Assembly (NCBI GenBank): GCA_964246185.1
Contig: CAXTPP010000002.1
Span: 1-64,000 of the forward strand
Origin: LMUY01 sp964246185
GTDB taxonomy: Bacteria; Pseudomonadota; Alphaproteobacteria; Acetobacterales; Acetobacteraceae
Length of the DNA: 64,000 bases
Direction of reading: 5' to 3'
Shown: positions 28,581-37,581 of the stretch, one piece after another
Layout: every line of letters starts with the position of its first letter
Numbering within the stretch: the stretch's first letter is position 1
Notes under the pieces: model-generated
Told to the model about the DNA's origin: nothing
Seen by the model: only the letters and a program-made list of their open reading frames with translations
Database searches by the model: none
Position numbers and translations under genes: made by a program

Positions 28581-29044
28581 CAGGATACAGCGGCGGTGCA
28601 GGACGGCCCGGGCCTGACCTCCGTCGTCGCACGTCCCTTGTCGTCCTGCAGGGTGAACAGCACGTCGCCCAAGGTGATCGCGGCCAGGTTGGCGCCGATG
28701 TAGCCGGTCAGCACGCCGCCGTTGTCGATCGGGTGCGTGGAAGTGCCGCCATCGCTCTCGCGGCGGATCAGCCTGCCGCAAAGGGTGAATGCTATCGACG
28801 GCAGCGCAGGCAGGCTGGCTTGCAGCTGATCGTCCGGGCGCGTCCGGTCCACGTGCAGGGTGCCTGCCGCCACGCCGTCGAAATAGACGGTGATGGTCTC
28901 TTCCTGCTGGCCGGCGCTCAGATGGTCAGCCACCAAAACGCTGGTTTGCTGCAAAGTCTGGCTTTGGGACGACCCGGTCGCCATCATCCAAACGAGCAAA
29001 AATCCGGCCATGGCGACGAGCGCTGCATGACCGGACCTTGCCAT
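28580..29044 (-). CDS. Hypothetical exported protein
   Basis: 154 residues, beginning 4 bases after the rplQ stop. The N-terminus ALVAMAGFLLVWMMATGSSQS is a signal peptide or anchor. The remaining 125 residues are beta-rich, with two cysteines (FTLCGRL and GPSCTAA) that could form a disulfide. No family is recognised. The tight spacing indicates co-transcription with the ribosomal genes. In related alphaproteobacteria a DegP-type protease often fills this slot, but no protease motif is present here. Confidence 0.6.
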   Translation of the reverse strand: MARSGHAALVAMAGFLLVWMMATGSSQSQTLQQTSVLVADHLSAGQQEETITVYFDGVAAGTLHVDRTRPDDQLQASLPALPSIAFTLCGRLIRRESDGGTSTHPIDNGGVLTGYIGANLAAITLGDVLFTLQDDKGRATTEVRPGPSCTAAVS

Positions 29045-29048
29045 ACAG

Positions 29049-29468
29049 CTAGGCTGCTTGCTCCGCAGCCAAGTCGGGCCGAGGACCGCTGTCCTGGCCC
29101 TTGGCCGCCGGGTCCCGCTCGATCAACTCGATCACTGCCATGTCCGCCGCGTCGCCATAACGCATCCCGGCCCGCAGCACGCGGGTATAGCCACCGGCAC
29201 GGCTGCGGTATCGCGTGGCCAGGGAGTCGAACAGCTTGGCCACGATCTTCTCGTCCTGCAGCTGCGCCAGGGCTTGCCGCCGGGCGTGCAGCCCACCGCG
29301 CTTGCCGAGCGTGATCAGCTTCTCCGCCACCGGGCGCAGTTCCTTGGCCTTTGGCAAGGTCGTGGTGATCTGTTCGTGCTTCAGCAACGCGACAGCCATG
29401 TTGCGGAACATGGCAAAGCGATGACTCGTGGTAACGCCGAGTTTTCGGCCGCTGACACCGTGACGCAT
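29049..29468 (-). CDS. rplQ: 50S ribosomal protein L17
   Basis: 139 residues. MRHGVSGRKLGVTTSHRFAM is the canonical L17 start and GGYTRVLR the conserved core. A C-terminal extension of about 20 residues is variable in the family. It closes the alpha operon, 12 bp after rpoA. Confidence 0.97.
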   Translation of the reverse strand: MRHGVSGRKLGVTTSHRFAMFRNMAVALLKHEQITTTLPKAKELRPVAEKLITLGKRGGLHARRQALAQLQDEKIVAKLFDSLATRYRSRAGGYTRVLRAGMRYGDAADMAVIELIERDPAAKGQDSGPRPDLAAEQAA

Positions 29469-29480
29469 AGGGATAGATCC

Positions 29481-30515
29481 TTAAAACGGCTCGTCCAGGC
29501 GTTTGGCGAGGTCTTCGATGTTCTCCGGCGGCCAGCCGGCAACGGTCATCCCAAGGGTAAGCCCCATGTTGGTCAGGACCTCCTTGATCTCGTTCAGCGA
29601 CTTGCGGCCGAAGTTCGGCGTGCGCAGCATCTCCTGCTCGGATTTCTGCACAAGGTCGCCGATATAGACGATGTTGTCGTTCTTCAGGCAGTTCGCCGAG
29701 CGCACCGAAAGCTCCAGCTCGTCCACCTTGCGGAGCAGGTTGCGGTTGAACGGCAGGTCGTTCTGGTGCTCCTCGGAGCGCAGCTGCTGCGGCTCGTCGA
29801 AGTTGATGAATAACTGCAGCTGGTCCTGCAGGATACGGGCAGCGAGCGCCACCGCGTCCTCCGGGGTCACGGCTCCATTCGTCTCGACGGACAGGAGAAG
29901 CTTGTCGTAGTTGGTCAGGTTGCCGACGCGCGTGGGTTCCACGCGATACGACACCCGGCGCACCGGCGAATAGATGCTGTCCACCGGGATGAGCCCGATC
30001 GGGGCGTCCTCGGGGCGGTTGGCTGTGGCGGCCTCGTAGCCCTTGCCAAGGTTGACGGTGAACTCCATGCCGAGCTTGATTCCGTCGTCCAGCGTGCACA
30101 GCACCAGGTCGGGGTTCATGATCTCGATGTCGTGGCCGGCTTGGATTTGCCCCGCCTTGACCTCGCCAGGACCGGTCGCGGTCAGCACCATGCGCTTGGG
30201 CCCTTCGCCATGCATCCGCAAGGCCAGTTGCTTGACGTTCAGCACGATATCGGTCACGTCTTCCCGCACGCCGGCAATGGTGCTGAACTCGTGCAGCACG
30301 CCGTCGATCTGCACGGCTGTCACGGCGGCACCTTGCAGCGACGAAAGCAGGATGCGCCTGATGGCGTTTCCCAGGGTCATGCCGAAGCCGCGCTCCAGCG
30401 GCTCGGCCACGACCAGCGCGGTGCGCGCCGGGTCGGAACCGGGCTCGAACTCCAGCTTTTCCGGCTTGATCAGGGACTGCCAGTTACGCTGGATAACAGA
30501 GGTGTCGTATCTCAT
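29481..30515 (-). CDS. rpoA: RNA polymerase alpha subunit
   Basis: 344 residues. The N-terminal dimerisation domain (FVAEPLERGFGMTLGNAIRR-type block, here VVAEPLERGFGMTLGNA) and the C-terminal domain (LKNDNIVYIGDLVQKSEQEM; GRKSLNEIKEVL) are both present, so the DNA/activator-binding CTD is intact. 57 bp after rpsK. Confidence 0.98.
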   Translation of the reverse strand: MRYDTSVIQRNWQSLIKPEKLEFEPGSDPARTALVVAEPLERGFGMTLGNAIRRILLSSLQGAAVTAVQIDGVLHEFSTIAGVREDVTDIVLNVKQLALRMHGEGPKRMVLTATGPGEVKAGQIQAGHDIEIMNPDLVLCTLDDGIKLGMEFTVNLGKGYEAATANRPEDAPIGLIPVDSIYSPVRRVSYRVEPTRVGNLTNYDKLLLSVETNGAVTPEDAVALAARILQDQLQLFINFDEPQQLRSEEHQNDLPFNRNLLRKVDELELSVRSANCLKNDNIVYIGDLVQKSEQEMLRTPNFGRKSLNEIKEVLTNMGLTLGMTVAGWPPENIEDLAKRLDEPF

Positions 30516-30572
30516 GACGATTCAGGCGCCGCTTTGCTGCAACGCCCGCCTTTCAGGTGGTGCAAACTGCAA

Positions 30573-30962
30573 TCAGACGCGGCGGCGCTTGCGGGGGCGG
30601 CACCCATTGTGCGGGATCGGCGTAAGGTCACGAATTTGGGTGATCGAGAACCCAACCGTCTGAAGTGCCCGAAGCGCGCTCTCACGGCCAGAACCAGGGC
30701 CGTTCACCTCGATCTCCAACGTCTCCATGCCGTGCTCGCGCGCTTTCTTGCCGGCATCTTCGGCCGCGACCTGTGCTGCATAAGGCGTGGACTTACGGCT
30801 GCCCTTGAAACCCTGCGTGCCAGCCGAAGACCACGCGATCGTATTGCCTTGCGCGTCAGTGATAGTGATCATGGTGTTGTTGAAAGTAGCGTTCACGTGG
30901 GCAACGCCGGAAATGATGTTTTTGCGCTCCTTGCGGCGGGGACGCGCGGGGGCTTTCGCCAT
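30573..30962 (-). CDS. rpsK: 30S ribosomal protein S11
   Basis: 129 residues. Motifs HVNATFNNTMITITDAQGN and the C-terminal THIPHNGCRPRKRRRV-type tail (PIPHNGCRPRKRRRV) are standard for S11. It lies between rpsM and rpoA, as in most bacteria. Confidence 0.98.
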   Translation of the reverse strand: MAKAPARPRRKERKNIISGVAHVNATFNNTMITITDAQGNTIAWSSAGTQGFKGSRKSTPYAAQVAAEDAGKKAREHGMETLEIEVNGPGSGRESALRALQTVGFSITQIRDLTPIPHNGCRPRKRRRV

Positions 30963-31004
30963 GAGGTGATCCTGTCTTCGTACGGGTGCGGCAAGACGCC
31001 GATG

Positions 31005-31382
31005 CTACTTCGTGACCTTTTTCTTGCCGGCGATCGCCACGGCCTTGCCCTTGCGGGTGCGGGCGTTGGTGTGGGTTCGCTGGCCGCGCACCGGCAAGCC
31101 ACGGCGATGCCGCAAACCGCGGTAGCAACCCAAGTCCATCAGCCGCTTGATGTTCATCGCCACTTCGCGGCGAAGGTCACCCTCGACGCGGAAATCACGG
31201 TCGATCAACTCGCGGATGCGCAACACCTCTTCATCCGACAGTTGATTGACCCGGCGGTCCTCTGGAATGCTCAGCTTGGTGCAAATATCAGCGGCTTTCG
31301 TCGGACCTATGCCATAGATGTAGCGAAGGCTGATCGTCACCCGCTTGTTCGTCGGGATATTCACACCGGCAATACGTGCCAC
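31005..31382 (-). CDS. rpsM: 30S ribosomal protein S13
   Basis: 125 residues from GTG 31382, preceded by AGGAG; the open frame extends 20 codons upstream but VARIAGVNIPTNKRV is the family start. It ends in the basic tail GQRTHTNARTRKGK. 126 bp after adk. Confidence 0.97.
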   Translation of the reverse strand: MARIAGVNIPTNKRVTISLRYIYGIGPTKAADICTKLSIPEDRRVNQLSDEEVLRIRELIDRDFRVEGDLRREVAMNIKRLMDLGCYRGLRHRRGLPVRGQRTHTNARTRKGKAVAIAGKKKVTK

Positions 31383-31508
31383 GTTCGTCTCCTGGCCCTC
31401 GCTGAACGGGCGCGAAATCGTCGCGCAACGTCGGGCTTGCAATACAGTGGGGGCGCGAACGTTGCCGTCCCGCCGGAGAGGTGCGTTATAGGCAGGGCGT
31501 CATAGGAG

Positions 31509-32198
31509 TCAACGCGCGCTGTTCACATTAACGCGAGCAAGTCGGGGCGGAAGCCTCTCCAACACCTGCTCAATTGCCTGCGAGACTTCATCCATGGACG
31601 CCATGCCATCAAGGGGGTGAAGGCGTCCAGCGGCCTGGTAATGCGGCAAAATAGGCAGGGTTTGTCGGTTATAGACAGCCAGGCGTTCGCGGACGGTATC
31701 TTGGTTGTCATCCGGCCGCCGGATGAACTCCGTCGAGCCGCACACATCGCAAACGCCCGCTGTAGCAAGCGGCTTGAATGTGTCGTGGTAGTTCGCGTTG
31801 CAGCGGGCGCAGGTGAAACGCCCGCTGATGCGCTCGACCAAGGCCGCCTCGTCCACCCGCAGCTCGATCACCGCATCCAACTGGAACGACAACTGTTCAA
31901 GCATGCGGTCCAGCGCCTCGGCCTGGGCCACGGTGCGGGGAAAGCCGTCCAGGATGAAGCCCTTGGCGCAATCCTGTTCACGGACCCGCTGCGCGAGCAT
32001 GGCTACGATGATGTCATCGGACACCAGGCCGCCGGACGCCATCACGGCGGATGCCTGCAGGCCGATTTTCGTCTTCGCCGCGACTTCCGCACGCAACATG
32101 TCGCCCGTCGAGATTTGCGCGATGCCGTAAGCGTCTTGCAGGCGCTTCGCCTGGGTTCCCTTCCCCGCGCCAGGCGGGCCGAGCAGAATGAGGTTCAT
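31509..32198 (-). CDS. adk: Adenylate kinase
   Basis: 229 residues from ATG 32198, which overlaps the secY stop (ATGA). P-loop LLGPPGAGKGTQAKRL, then ISTGDMLRAEVAA and FILDGFPRTVAQAEAL. The lid carries four cysteines (CARC...CDVC), so this is the zinc-binding long form. It interconverts 2 ADP with ATP and AMP. Its place between secY and rpsM is common in bacteria. Confidence 0.97.
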   Translation of the reverse strand: MNLILLGPPGAGKGTQAKRLQDAYGIAQISTGDMLRAEVAAKTKIGLQASAVMASGGLVSDDIIVAMLAQRVREQDCAKGFILDGFPRTVAQAEALDRMLEQLSFQLDAVIELRVDEAALVERISGRFTCARCNANYHDTFKPLATAGVCDVCGSTEFIRRPDDNQDTVRERLAVYNRQTLPILPHYQAAGRLHPLDGMASMDEVSQAIEQVLERLPPRLARVNVNSAR

Positions 32199-33541
32199 CT
32201 CGCCCGACCCTTCACCCGCGACTTGCGCATGAGCCCCTCGTACTGATGGGCCAGCAAATGAGACTGCACCTGCGTCACGGTATCCATCGTCACGGAAACG
32301 ATGATCATCAAGCTTGTCCCGCCGAAGTAGAACGGAACGTTGTAGTTCGCGATCAAGACCTCTGGCAGCAGGCACACGACGCACAGGTAAAGCGCGCCGA
32401 TCGTGGTCAGGCGGGTGAGGATGCGATCAAAGTAGTCAGCCGTGTTGGCGCCGGGCCGGATGCCAGGGATGAAGCCGCCGTACTTCTTGAGGTTGTCTGC
32501 CGTCTCCTGCGGATTGAACACGACTGCCGTGTAGAAATACGAGAAGAAGATGATCATCCCGGCATAAAGCCCGAGATAGAGCGGTCGTCCATGCGCCAGC
32601 TGGCCAGACAACCAGCCCAGGACGGAGTTGGGGTTGCTTTGCCCGAACCCGGCGATGGTGGCCGGGATCAACAGGATCGAGGACGCGAAAATCGGCGGTA
32701 TCACGCCAGCCGTATTGACCTTCAACGGCATGTGCGTGGAATCGCCGCCGAACATCCGCTGCCCCACCTGGCGCTTTGGATATTGCACCACGATACGCCG
32801 TTGCGCTCGTTCCATGAAAACGATGAAGGCGATCACCGCGACGGCGATCACCGCAAAAGCCAGGATGAAAACCGGGGAGAGCGCGCCAGTCCGTCCGAGT
32901 TCCAGGAGCGTGACGATGGCATGCGGCAGATTCGCAACGATGCCGGCGAAAATGATCAGGCTGGTGCCGTTGCCGACCCCGCGGGCGGTGATCTGCTCGC
33001 CAAGCCACATCAGGAACATGGTGCCCCCGGTGAGCGTGATCACGCAGGAGACACGGAAGAACCAACCCGGATCGAGCACGGCGCCGAGCCCGGCACGGTC
33101 ATGGAACGCTTCAAGACCGACGGCGATTCCGTAGGATTGGAACACTGCGATCACGACCGTCAGGTAACGGGTGTATTGGTTGAGCTTCTTGCGTCCGCTC
33201 TCGCCCTCTTTCTTGAGCGTCTCCAATGTGGGTATGGCGGCTGACATCAACTGGATGATGATGGATGCGCTGATGTAGGGCATGATGGTCAGCGCGAAAA
33301 CGGTCATCCGGCTGAGATTGCCGCCGCTGAACATGTCGAACATGCCGAGCACGCCGGCACCCTGCTCTGCCATGGCCTGCCCCATGACCTGGGCGTCTAT
33401 GCCAGGCACAGGCACGTAGCTGCCGACGCGATAGACCACGAGAGCAGCCAGAGTGAACCATATCCGTGCCTTGAGCTCGGTTGCCTTGCCGAACGCACCA
33501 AGACTCATGGTGCCTGCCATCTGTTCGGCGGCTGAAGCCAT
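32195..33541 (-). CDS. secY: Preprotein translocase subunit SecY
   Basis: 448 residues with about ten hydrophobic membrane segments. Typical SecY segments are YVPVPGID near the N-terminus, NMFSGG-like (FDMFSGGNLSRMTVFALTIMPY) and the plug-proximal IFALTIMPYISAS region, and GTSLMIIVSVTMDT near the end. It forms the SecYEG protein-conducting channel. A 192-bp gap separates it from rplO, larger than elsewhere in the run. Confidence 0.98.
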   Translation of the reverse strand: MASAAEQMAGTMSLGAFGKATELKARIWFTLAALVVYRVGSYVPVPGIDAQVMGQAMAEQGAGVLGMFDMFSGGNLSRMTVFALTIMPYISASIIIQLMSAAIPTLETLKKEGESGRKKLNQYTRYLTVVIAVFQSYGIAVGLEAFHDRAGLGAVLDPGWFFRVSCVITLTGGTMFLMWLGEQITARGVGNGTSLIIFAGIVANLPHAIVTLLELGRTGALSPVFILAFAVIAVAVIAFIVFMERAQRRIVVQYPKRQVGQRMFGGDSTHMPLKVNTAGVIPPIFASSILLIPATIAGFGQSNPNSVLGWLSGQLAHGRPLYLGLYAGMIIFFSYFYTAVVFNPQETADNLKKYGGFIPGIRPGANTADYFDRILTRLTTIGALYLCVVCLLPEVLIANYNVPFYFGGTSLMIIVSVTMDTVTQVQSHLLAHQYEGLMRKSRVKGRAR

Positions 33542-33574
33542 GCGCTTTATCCCCCATCAGAGTGCAAGTGTGCC

Positions 33575-33592
33575 GTGCCCGAGCTTGGGCAC
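33575..33592. other. Small palindromic hairpin in the rplO-secY gap
   Basis: GTGCCC (33575-33580) and GGGCAC (33587-33592) flank six bases. It lies in the 192-bp space upstream of secY and could be an attenuator or processing site. There is no T-run. Confidence 0.25.
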
Positions 33593-33733
33593 GCAAGTGT
33601 TTGGGCGTTGCCCCTGGCTTAGCGCGGCAGAATCGTCCCCGGGGCAGCTTTATGCAAAGGCACTAAAGCCGACGGTCGGCTTGGGGCTGACGATCAGGCT
33701 CCAGCCTCAAGCCGGCGTCCCTGCCAGGCGGCG

Positions 33734-34189
33734 CTACTTGGTGGTGACTGTGCCCCCGGCAGCTTCCACAGCAGCCTTGGCCGAAACCGAAGCGCCAGAA
33801 ACCGTCACCGTGATCGCCCTGCTGATCGTGCCATGCCCGAGCAGGCGAACACCCTCGACTTTGGCCAACCTGACCAGCCCAGCCTGTTCGAGCGTCGCCT
33901 CGTTGATCGCGCCGGCTTGAAGCTTGCCGCTCTCCAGGGCCTTCTCGATCGCGCTCAGGTTCACCGGGGCGAACTCCTTGCGGAAGATGTTCTTGAAGCC
34001 GCGCTTTGGCAGCCGGCGATAGATCGGCAACTGCCCGCCTTCAAATCCGTTGAGTGCCACGCCCTCACGCGCCTTCTGGCCTTTGACGCCTTTGCCCGAC
34101 GTCTTGCCTTTGCCGGAGCCGATCCCACGCCCGCGCCGCTTGAATTTCAGCCGCGACCCGGGATTGTCCCGCAACTCGTTGAGCTTCAC
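33734..34189 (-). CDS. rplO: 50S ribosomal protein L15
   Basis: 151 residues. Start MKLNELRDNPGS and the Gly/Lys-rich loop RGRGIGSGKGKTSGKGVKGQKAR identify L15 (quoted in part: RGIGSGKGKTSGKG). The start overlaps rpmD by four bases. Confidence 0.97.
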   Translation of the reverse strand: MKLNELRDNPGSRLKFKRRGRGIGSGKGKTSGKGVKGQKAREGVALNGFEGGQLPIYRRLPKRGFKNIFRKEFAPVNLSAIEKALESGKLQAGAINEATLEQAGLVRLAKVEGVRLLGHGTISRAITVTVSGASVSAKAAVEAAGGTVTTK

Positions 34190-34383
34190 GACAGCTCCTC
34201 CACCCGCACGAGGTGATGCACCTTGCGGATCATGCCGCGCACCGCAGGAGTGTCCTCGAGCGTGCTGGCCTTGCGGATTTTGTTCAACCCGAGCCCGATA
34301 AGGGTGCCGATCTGGCCTGGCTTACGGCCCAAGCCAGACGCGATTTGAACGACCCTGACCTGCTTCTTCACTTCATCAGGCAT
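34186..34383 (-). CDS. rpmD: 50S ribosomal protein L30
   Basis: 65 residues from ATG 34383, overlapping the rpsE stop by 8 bp. KKQVRVVQIASGLGRKPGQI and TLIGLGLNKIRK are family motifs. An upstream in-frame extension of 16 codons belongs to no L30 and is rejected. Confidence 0.95.
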   Translation of the reverse strand: MPDEVKKQVRVVQIASGLGRKPGQIGTLIGLGLNKIRKASTLEDTPAVRGMIRKVHHLVRVEELS

Positions 34384-34957
34384 CGGCCGTAACCTCCGCT
34401 TCGGGCATGTCGCGCTTGCCAAGAATTTCACTGACCTTCTTGCCTCGCCGGCTTGCCACCGAGCGTGGGCTTGCGGCCCGGGTCAGCCCGGCGAAGGTCG
34501 CCTTGACCATGTTGTGGGGATTGCGACTGCCCAGCGACTTGGCGACGATGTCGCCGATGCCCAAAGCCTCGAAAACGGCGCGCAACGGTCCGCCAGCGAT
34601 GATGCCGGTGCCAGCTTCGGCCGCCCGGAGTACCACGTGCCCAGCGCCATACTCGCCATGCACGTCGTGATGCAGGGTGCGGCCTTCCTTCATCGGCACC
34701 CGGATCATGGTTTTCTTGGCCCGCTCCGTCGCCTTGCGGATCGCCTCGGGCACCTCGCGAGCCTTGCCCGCGCCGTACCCCACGCGGCCTTTCTGGTCGC
34801 CGACCACCACCAGGGCAGCAAAAGCGAAACGCCGGCCGCCTTTCACCACCTTCGCCACACGGTTGATCGTGACCAGCTTGTCTATCAGGTCGTCGCCGCC
34901 GTCGCGGTCACGCTCGCGGCCGCCGCGTCCGCCGCCGTCTCGGGAATCCCGTGCCAT
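34376..34957 (-). CDS. rpsE: 30S ribosomal protein S5
   Basis: 193 residues. The N-terminus is rich in Asp, Arg and Gly (about 22 residues) before the S5 domain VTINRVAKVVKGGRRFAFAA. GYGAGKAREVPEAIRKA and GIGDIVAKSLGSRNPHNMVKA follow. Ambiguity and spectinomycin-resistance mutations map to this protein in other bacteria. Confidence 0.97.
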   Translation of the reverse strand: MARDSRDGGGRGGRERDRDGGDDLIDKLVTINRVAKVVKGGRRFAFAALVVVGDQKGRVGYGAGKAREVPEAIRKATERAKKTMIRVPMKEGRTLHHDVHGEYGAGHVVLRAAEAGTGIIAGGPLRAVFEALGIGDIVAKSLGSRNPHNMVKATFAGLTRAASPRSVASRRGKKVSEILGKRDMPEAEVTADA

Positions 34958-34968
34958 TGCTCAGCCCT

Positions 34969-35331
34969 TCAGAACGCCAGCCCGCTCTCGCGGGCGGCCT
35001 CGGCCAGCGCCTTGACGCGGCCGTGATACAGATACATGCCGCGGTCGAACACCACAGCCGTCACGCCTGCGGCCAGCGCGCGCTCAGCCACCAGCTTTCC
35101 CACCGCTGTCGCAGCGGCCTTGTCGGCGCCAGTGGGCAGGTCCGCACGCAGCGCCGCCTCAAGGCTGCCAGCCGCAGCCAGGGTGCGTCCCAACTTGTCG
35201 TCGATGATCTGGGCATAGATGTGCTTGCCCGATCGAAAGACGGACAGCCGTGGCCGGCCACCGGACTTCTTCTTGAGCTGATAGCGCAACCGCTCGCGCC
35301 GGCGCTCCCGCAAATCCCGCTGACCGCTCAC
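34969..35331 (-). CDS. rplR: 50S ribosomal protein L18
   Basis: 120 residues. RPRLSVFRSGKHIYAQIIDD and the C-terminal VVFDRGMYLYHGRVKALAEA are L18 signatures. L18 binds 5S rRNA. Its start overlaps the rplF stop by four bases. Confidence 0.97.
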   Translation of the reverse strand: MSGQRDLRERRRERLRYQLKKKSGGRPRLSVFRSGKHIYAQIIDDKLGRTLAAAGSLEAALRADLPTGADKAAATAVGKLVAERALAAGVTAVVFDRGMYLYHGRVKALAEAARESGLAF

Positions 35332-35861
35332 TTCTTCTTACCTTCCTTGCGGCGGATCACCTCGTTGTCGTAGCGTACGCCCTTGCCCTTGTATGGCTCT
35401 GGCGGACGGTAGGCCCGTATCTCGGCTGCAACCTGCCCGACCTGCCGCTTGTCCACGCCTTCCACGGTGATCGCCGTCGGCCGGGGCGTGGTGATCTTGA
35501 TGCCATCTGGCACTGGATAGACGACGTCATGGCTGAAACCGAGGTTTATCACCAAGTTGCCGCCGTTCACTGCGGCGCGGAAACCTGTGCCCTGGATTTC
35601 CATGGTCTTGACGTAACCGGTGGAAACACCCTTGACCATGTTTGCGACCAACGCCCGGGTGGTTCCCCACATCATCTGCGCGGCCCGTTCCTTTCCCCTG
35701 GGAGCGACGGAGAACTTGCCGCCATCGACGGTGGCCGTGATGCTGTCGGTGAGTTCCAGAGAAAGTTCGCCGAGCTTGCCCCGCGCCGTGAGCGTCTTGC
35801 CCACGATTGCGAGTTCGACGCCGGCCGGTATCTCGACCGGGTATTTGCCTACACGCGACAT
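35328..35861 (-). CDS. rplF: 50S ribosomal protein L6
   Basis: 177 residues from ATG 35861 (MSRVGKYPVEIPAGVE, the family start; the frame is open further upstream). The C-terminal L6 signature PPEPYKGKGVRYDNEVIRRK is present. 10 bp after rpsH. Confidence 0.97.
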   Translation of the reverse strand: MSRVGKYPVEIPAGVELAIVGKTLTARGKLGELSLELTDSITATVDGGKFSVAPRGKERAAQMMWGTTRALVANMVKGVSTGYVKTMEIQGTGFRAAVNGGNLVINLGFSHDVVYPVPDGIKITTPRPTAITVEGVDKRQVGQVAAEIRAYRPPEPYKGKGVRYDNEVIRRKEGKKK

Positions 35862-35871
35862 GCCAAACCCC

Positions 35872-36270
35872 TTAGAACACGCGGCAGAGAACTTCGCCGC
35901 CGACGTTCGCAGCACGAGCCTCCGCGTCGCTGAGCACGCCGCGCGGCGTGGAGAGAATGGAGACGCCCAACCCAGCGTACACCCTGGGAAGCTCTGCAAT
36001 CTTGGAGTACACCCGCCGGCCAGGCTTCGAAACCCGTGTGATCTCTTTTATGACCGGCTCGCCTTCGTTGTACTTGAGCTCGATCCGCAACTGCCCCACG
36101 CCGGGCCGCAGCTCCTCGTTGGCGAAACCGCGGATGAACCCTTCACGCTTCAGAGCGTCCAGCAAGTTGGCTCGCAGCTTGGAGGCGGGCGCTACGCACG
36201 CCGTATGCCGCGCCCGCTGGGCGTTGCGTATGCGAGTGATCATATCACCCAGGGGATCTGACATGGACAT
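35872..36270 (-). CDS. rpsH: 30S ribosomal protein S8
   Basis: 132 residues. ATG 36270 is chosen because AGGAGG lies 7 bases upstream; ATG 36264 is also in frame. SDPLGDMITRIRNAQRA and GVSILSTPRGVLSDAEAR are S8 motifs. In E. coli S8 represses the spc operon by binding its mRNA; whether this holds here is unknown. Confidence 0.97.
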   Translation of the reverse strand: MSMSDPLGDMITRIRNAQRARHTACVAPASKLRANLLDALKREGFIRGFANEELRPGVGQLRIELKYNEGEPVIKEITRVSKPGRRVYSKIAELPRVYAGLGVSILSTPRGVLSDAEARAANVGGEVLCRVF

Positions 36271-36281
36271 CGCTTCGCCTC

Positions 36282-36587
36282 CTACCAGCTCGCCTTGACC
36301 ATGCCGGGAATCTGGCCAGCACTGGCAAGATCGCGCAATGCGATGCGGCATAGCTTGAACTTGCGGTAATTCGCCTTTGCTCTGCCGGTAAGAGCACAGC
36401 GCAGCTTCACTCGAACTGCCGCACCGTTGCGTGGCATCTGGGCCAGCTTGAGCGAGGCATCAAAGCGCTCCTCGACCGCGGCGTCACGATCCATCAATAC
36501 TGATTTCAGCGCCGCTCGTTTTTTCTTGTCGCGCGCAGCCATCTGCTCGCGCTTCACGTTGCGGTTGACCTGAGAAACCTTTGCCAT
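36282..36587 (-). CDS. rpsN: 30S ribosomal protein S14
   Basis: 101 residues from ATG 36587. This is the zinc-independent long form: no CxxC pairs, with the tail CRIALRDLASAGQIPGMVKASW-type end (LRDLASAGQIPGMVKASW). 75 bp separate it from rplE. Confidence 0.97.
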   Translation of the reverse strand: MAKVSQVNRNVKREQMAARDKKKRAALKSVLMDRDAAVEERFDASLKLAQMPRNGAAVRVKLRCALTGRAKANYRKFKLCRIALRDLASAGQIPGMVKASW

Positions 36588-36662
36588 CGTCCGCCTACTC
36601 CTAGGAACCTGCCGGGCATACCCAGCGGTTTTCCGAAATGCCTTGGTCAAAGCCTGTTTTAT

Positions 36663-37256
36663 TCAGGCAACCTGAGCTTGTTGGCCTGCCTCGCCGGCGA
36701 ATGGAATATCGAAGTGCTTCATCAGCGATTTCGCTTCCGCGTCGGTTTTCGCCGTCGTGACGAAAACGATGTCCATGCCCCGAACCGTGTCGATCTTGTC
36801 GTAAGCGATCTCCGGAAAGATGATCTGCTCCTTCAAGCCCATGGCAAAGTTGCCACGGCCATCGAAGCCCTTGTTTCCCGCGATCCCGCGGAAGTCGCGC
36901 ACGCGCGGCAGGGCGATCGTCACCAGCCGATCCAGGAACTCATACATCCGCTGCTTCCGCAGGGTCACCTTGCAGCCGATGGGCAGGCCTTCACGAATCT
37001 TGAACCCGGCGATCGCCTTCTTGGCTTTCGTTTTCACCGGCTTCTGACCGCTTATCAGCATAAGTTCAGTGACTGCAGCATCCAACTTCTTCTGGTCGCC
37101 TGCCGCCTCGCCAACACCCATGTTGATGACGATCTTCTCCAGACGCGGCACTTCCATCGGATTTTTATAGCCGAACTCCTGCTGCATCGCTGGCCGTATC
37201 GTCTGACGATACCTGCGCTGCATACGGGCTACGTAGACGCTTTCGCTGTCACTCAT
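36663..37256 (-). CDS. rplE: 50S ribosomal protein L5
   Basis: 197 residues. Motifs NPMEVPRLEKIVINMGVGE and VTLRKQRMYEFLDRLVTIAL; the C-terminal QIIFPEIAYDKID is typical. It contacts 5S rRNA and the P-site tRNA. Confidence 0.97.
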   Translation of the reverse strand: MSDSESVYVARMQRRYRQTIRPAMQQEFGYKNPMEVPRLEKIVINMGVGEAAGDQKKLDAAVTELMLISGQKPVKTKAKKAIAGFKIREGLPIGCKVTLRKQRMYEFLDRLVTIALPRVRDFRGIAGNKGFDGRGNFAMGLKEQIIFPEIAYDKIDTVRGMDIVFVTTAKTDAEAKSLMKHFDIPFAGEAGQQAQVA

Positions 37257-37257
37257 C

Positions 37258-37578
37258 TTAGGCCTCGATCACTTCGCCAGTTGCCTTGGCGACACGCACT
37301 TTTCTGCCGCCCTCCAGCACCCTGAACCCGACCTTGGTCGGCTTGCTGCTCTTCGGGTCAACCAGCATCAAGTTGGAGAGATGTATCGGCCCCTCTTTCT
37401 CGATGATGCCACCGGGTTGGCCCATGCCAGTCGGCTTTGTGTGGCGCTTGACGATCCGCACGCCACGCACGACGGCCCGCTCATCCTTCGGCATGACTTG
37501 CAAGACCTCGCCGCGGCGACCCTTGTCAGCTCCCGTTATGACCAGCACCTGGTCACCCTTCTTGATTCGTGCAGCCAC
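37258..37578 (-). CDS. rplX: 50S ribosomal protein L24
   Basis: 106 residues with the KOW motif KKGDQVLVITGADKGRRGEV at the N-terminus. It initiates large-subunit assembly. One base separates it from rplE. Confidence 0.97.
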   Translation of the reverse strand: MAARIKKGDQVLVITGADKGRRGEVLQVMPKDERAVVRGVRIVKRHTKPTGMGQPGGIIEKEGPIHLSNLMLVDPKSSKPTKVGFRVLEGGRKVRVAKATGEVIEA

Positions 37579-37581
37579 GGT

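Noticed and set aside
30516..33733. Possible rpmJ (L36) or rpsD in the spc/alpha part of the run
   Set aside because: Neither was found between rplO and rplQ; their absence here is normal for Alphaproteobacteria.
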